A stretch of 6,376 nt of DNA, taken from NCBI GenBank assembly GCA_013812985.1, contig JACCSN010000313.1, positions 1 to 6,376 on the forward strand, in the 5' to 3' direction. The notes beneath the pieces are model-generated. The model did not search any database, was not told the origin of the DNA, and saw only the letters and a list, made by a program, of their open reading frames with translations. Positions 5,970-6,376 of the stretch are shown piece by piece. A program made the translations under genes and the position numbers. This DNA is from Hyphomicrobiales bacterium. GTDB lineage: Bacteria; Pseudomonadota; Alphaproteobacteria; Rhizobiales; Afifellaceae. Position 1 is the first letter of the stretch. Each line of letters begins with the position of its first letter.

Positions 5970-5979
5970 TTTCTGGTTG

Positions 5980-6376
5980 ATGCTTCGCTTCGCTTTCCTC
6001 CTGGTCCTTGCCGCGCTTGCCGGGCCGGCTTCGGCCAACGTCGTCGGCGACATGCGGGTGATCGGCGATTCGGCCCGCACCCGCTTCGTCGTCGACCTGG
6101 AGAAGAACCCCGATTACCGCGTTTTGCGGCTGTCCAATCCCTACCGGCTCGTCGTCGATCTGCCGGACGTCGACTTCAAGGAAGCGGCCAAGCCGGGCGA
6201 AGGCCGCGGCTTGATCAGCGACTACCGCTACGGACTGATCGCCCCCGGCAAGGCCCGCATCGTGCTCGACCTGGTCGGCCCCGTCGACATCGTCAACACC
6301 TTCGTGCTCGATCCCGTCGATCCCGAGCCGGCGCGGCTGGTGATCGACATCGTGCCGACGACGGCGCCGGTCTTCG
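5980..6376 (+). CDS. amiC: N-acetylmuramoyl-L-alanine amidase, AMIN-domain N-terminal part (runs off right edge)
   Basis: The visible 132 residues are the N-terminus of a periplasmic amidase that cuts the bond between MurNAc and the stem peptide, splitting septal peptidoglycan during cell separation. Residues 1-19 form a Sec-type signal peptide with a hydrophobic core (FAFLLVLAALAG) and a likely cleavage after ASA. It has no twin-arginine motif, unlike E. coli AmiC. Residues ~20-128 fit the AMIN domain: alternating beta strands such as RFVVDLEK, YRLVVDLPDVDF, ARIVLDLVGPVDI and ARLVIDIVP, the last closing the domain. AMIN domains target such amidases to the septal wall. The Amidase_3 catalytic domain with its zinc ligands is expected beyond the edge and is not seen, so the family call rests on the AMIN domain and on the rne neighbourhood, which I recall from other Hyphomicrobiales. 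Other AMIN-domain proteins are possible but less likely here. The symbol amiC is by analogy. Confidence 0.85.
   Translation, partial: MLRFAFLLVLAALAGPASANVVGDMRVIGDSARTRFVVDLEKNPDYRVLRLSNPYRLVVDLPDVDFKEAAKPGEGRGLISDYRYGLIAPGKARIVLDLVGPVDIVNTFVLDPVDPEPARLVIDIVPTTAPVF

Larger units (their letters stand above)
5505..5979. promoter_or_regulatory. Divergent rne/amidase intergenic region with likely long rne leader
   Basis: This 475-bp stretch separates the rne ATG from the amidase ATG and holds both promoters. No known protein family is visible. It contains a long-range inverted repeat (5563-5686), a small hairpin next to the rne ribosome binding site (5525-5542), a dyad CCGTCGT-N13-ACGACGG (5843-5869), and a short frame of 49 codons (5713-5862, plus strand) that I do not call as a gene. 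A long untranslated leader is expected from knowledge of E. coli, where the rne leader is about 360 nucleotides and mediates feedback by RNase E on its own message. Whether that applies here is inference. Confidence 0.6.

Noticed and set aside
5723..5980. 85-codon plus-strand frame ending at TGATG on the amidase start
   Set aside because: The stop-start overlap suggests coupling, but the translation is Arg/Ser-rich without motifs, its third-position GC is lower than the neighbouring frame, and the amidase has its own ribosome binding site.
1..6376. A new defence, mobile or biosynthetic system
   Set aside because: I found no transposase, integrase, direct-repeat array, toxin-antitoxin pair or atypical-composition island. 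Every complete gene is a recognised housekeeping gene.

Overview
The window is high-GC chromosomal DNA carrying housekeeping genes of an alphaproteobacterium. It is most likely a member of the Hyphomicrobiales (Rhizobiales), near the Mesorhizobium/Chelativorans/Phyllobacteriaceae group. This rests on an RNase E with the alphaproteobacterial N-terminus (MSNKMLIDA..), an acidic insertion in its S1 domain and a C-terminal GWW motif, and on the head-to-head rne / AMIN-domain amidase arrangement that I recall from this order. No sequence search was possible, so the genus is a guess.

Layout from left to right: (1) the first ~160 bases hold the 5' end of an unidentified minus-strand gene. Its likely GTG start overlaps the rsgA stop codon (GTGA). 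(2) rsgA, minus strand, encodes a circularly permuted GTPase of 30S ribosome maturation. (3) A ~350-bp divergent intergenic region follows. It has no convincing gene but holds several inverted repeats, including a 7-bp stem capped by a GNRA tetraloop sequence. (4) argC, plus strand, encodes N-acetyl-gamma-glutamyl-phosphate reductase of arginine synthesis. (5) A perfect 11-bp GC-rich hairpin lies between the convergent argC and rne and probably terminates both. (6) rne, minus strand, encodes a complete 947-residue RNase E, the scaffold of the RNA degradosome. (7) A 475-bp divergent intergenic region follows, with a plausible long rne leader containing a long-range inverted repeat. (8) The plus-strand 5' part of an N-acetylmuramoyl-L-alanine amidase gene (signal peptide plus AMIN domain) runs off the right edge.

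The genes belong to separate basic processes: ribosome assembly, arginine synthesis, RNA decay and cell separation. They do not form one functional module. I see no mobile element, CRISPR array, tRNA, rRNA or defence system, and no sign of a new multi-gene system. The points most worth a second look are the structured leaders of argC and rne, the ~105-residue acidic insertion inside the RNase E S1 domain, and the unidentified gene coupled to rsgA.
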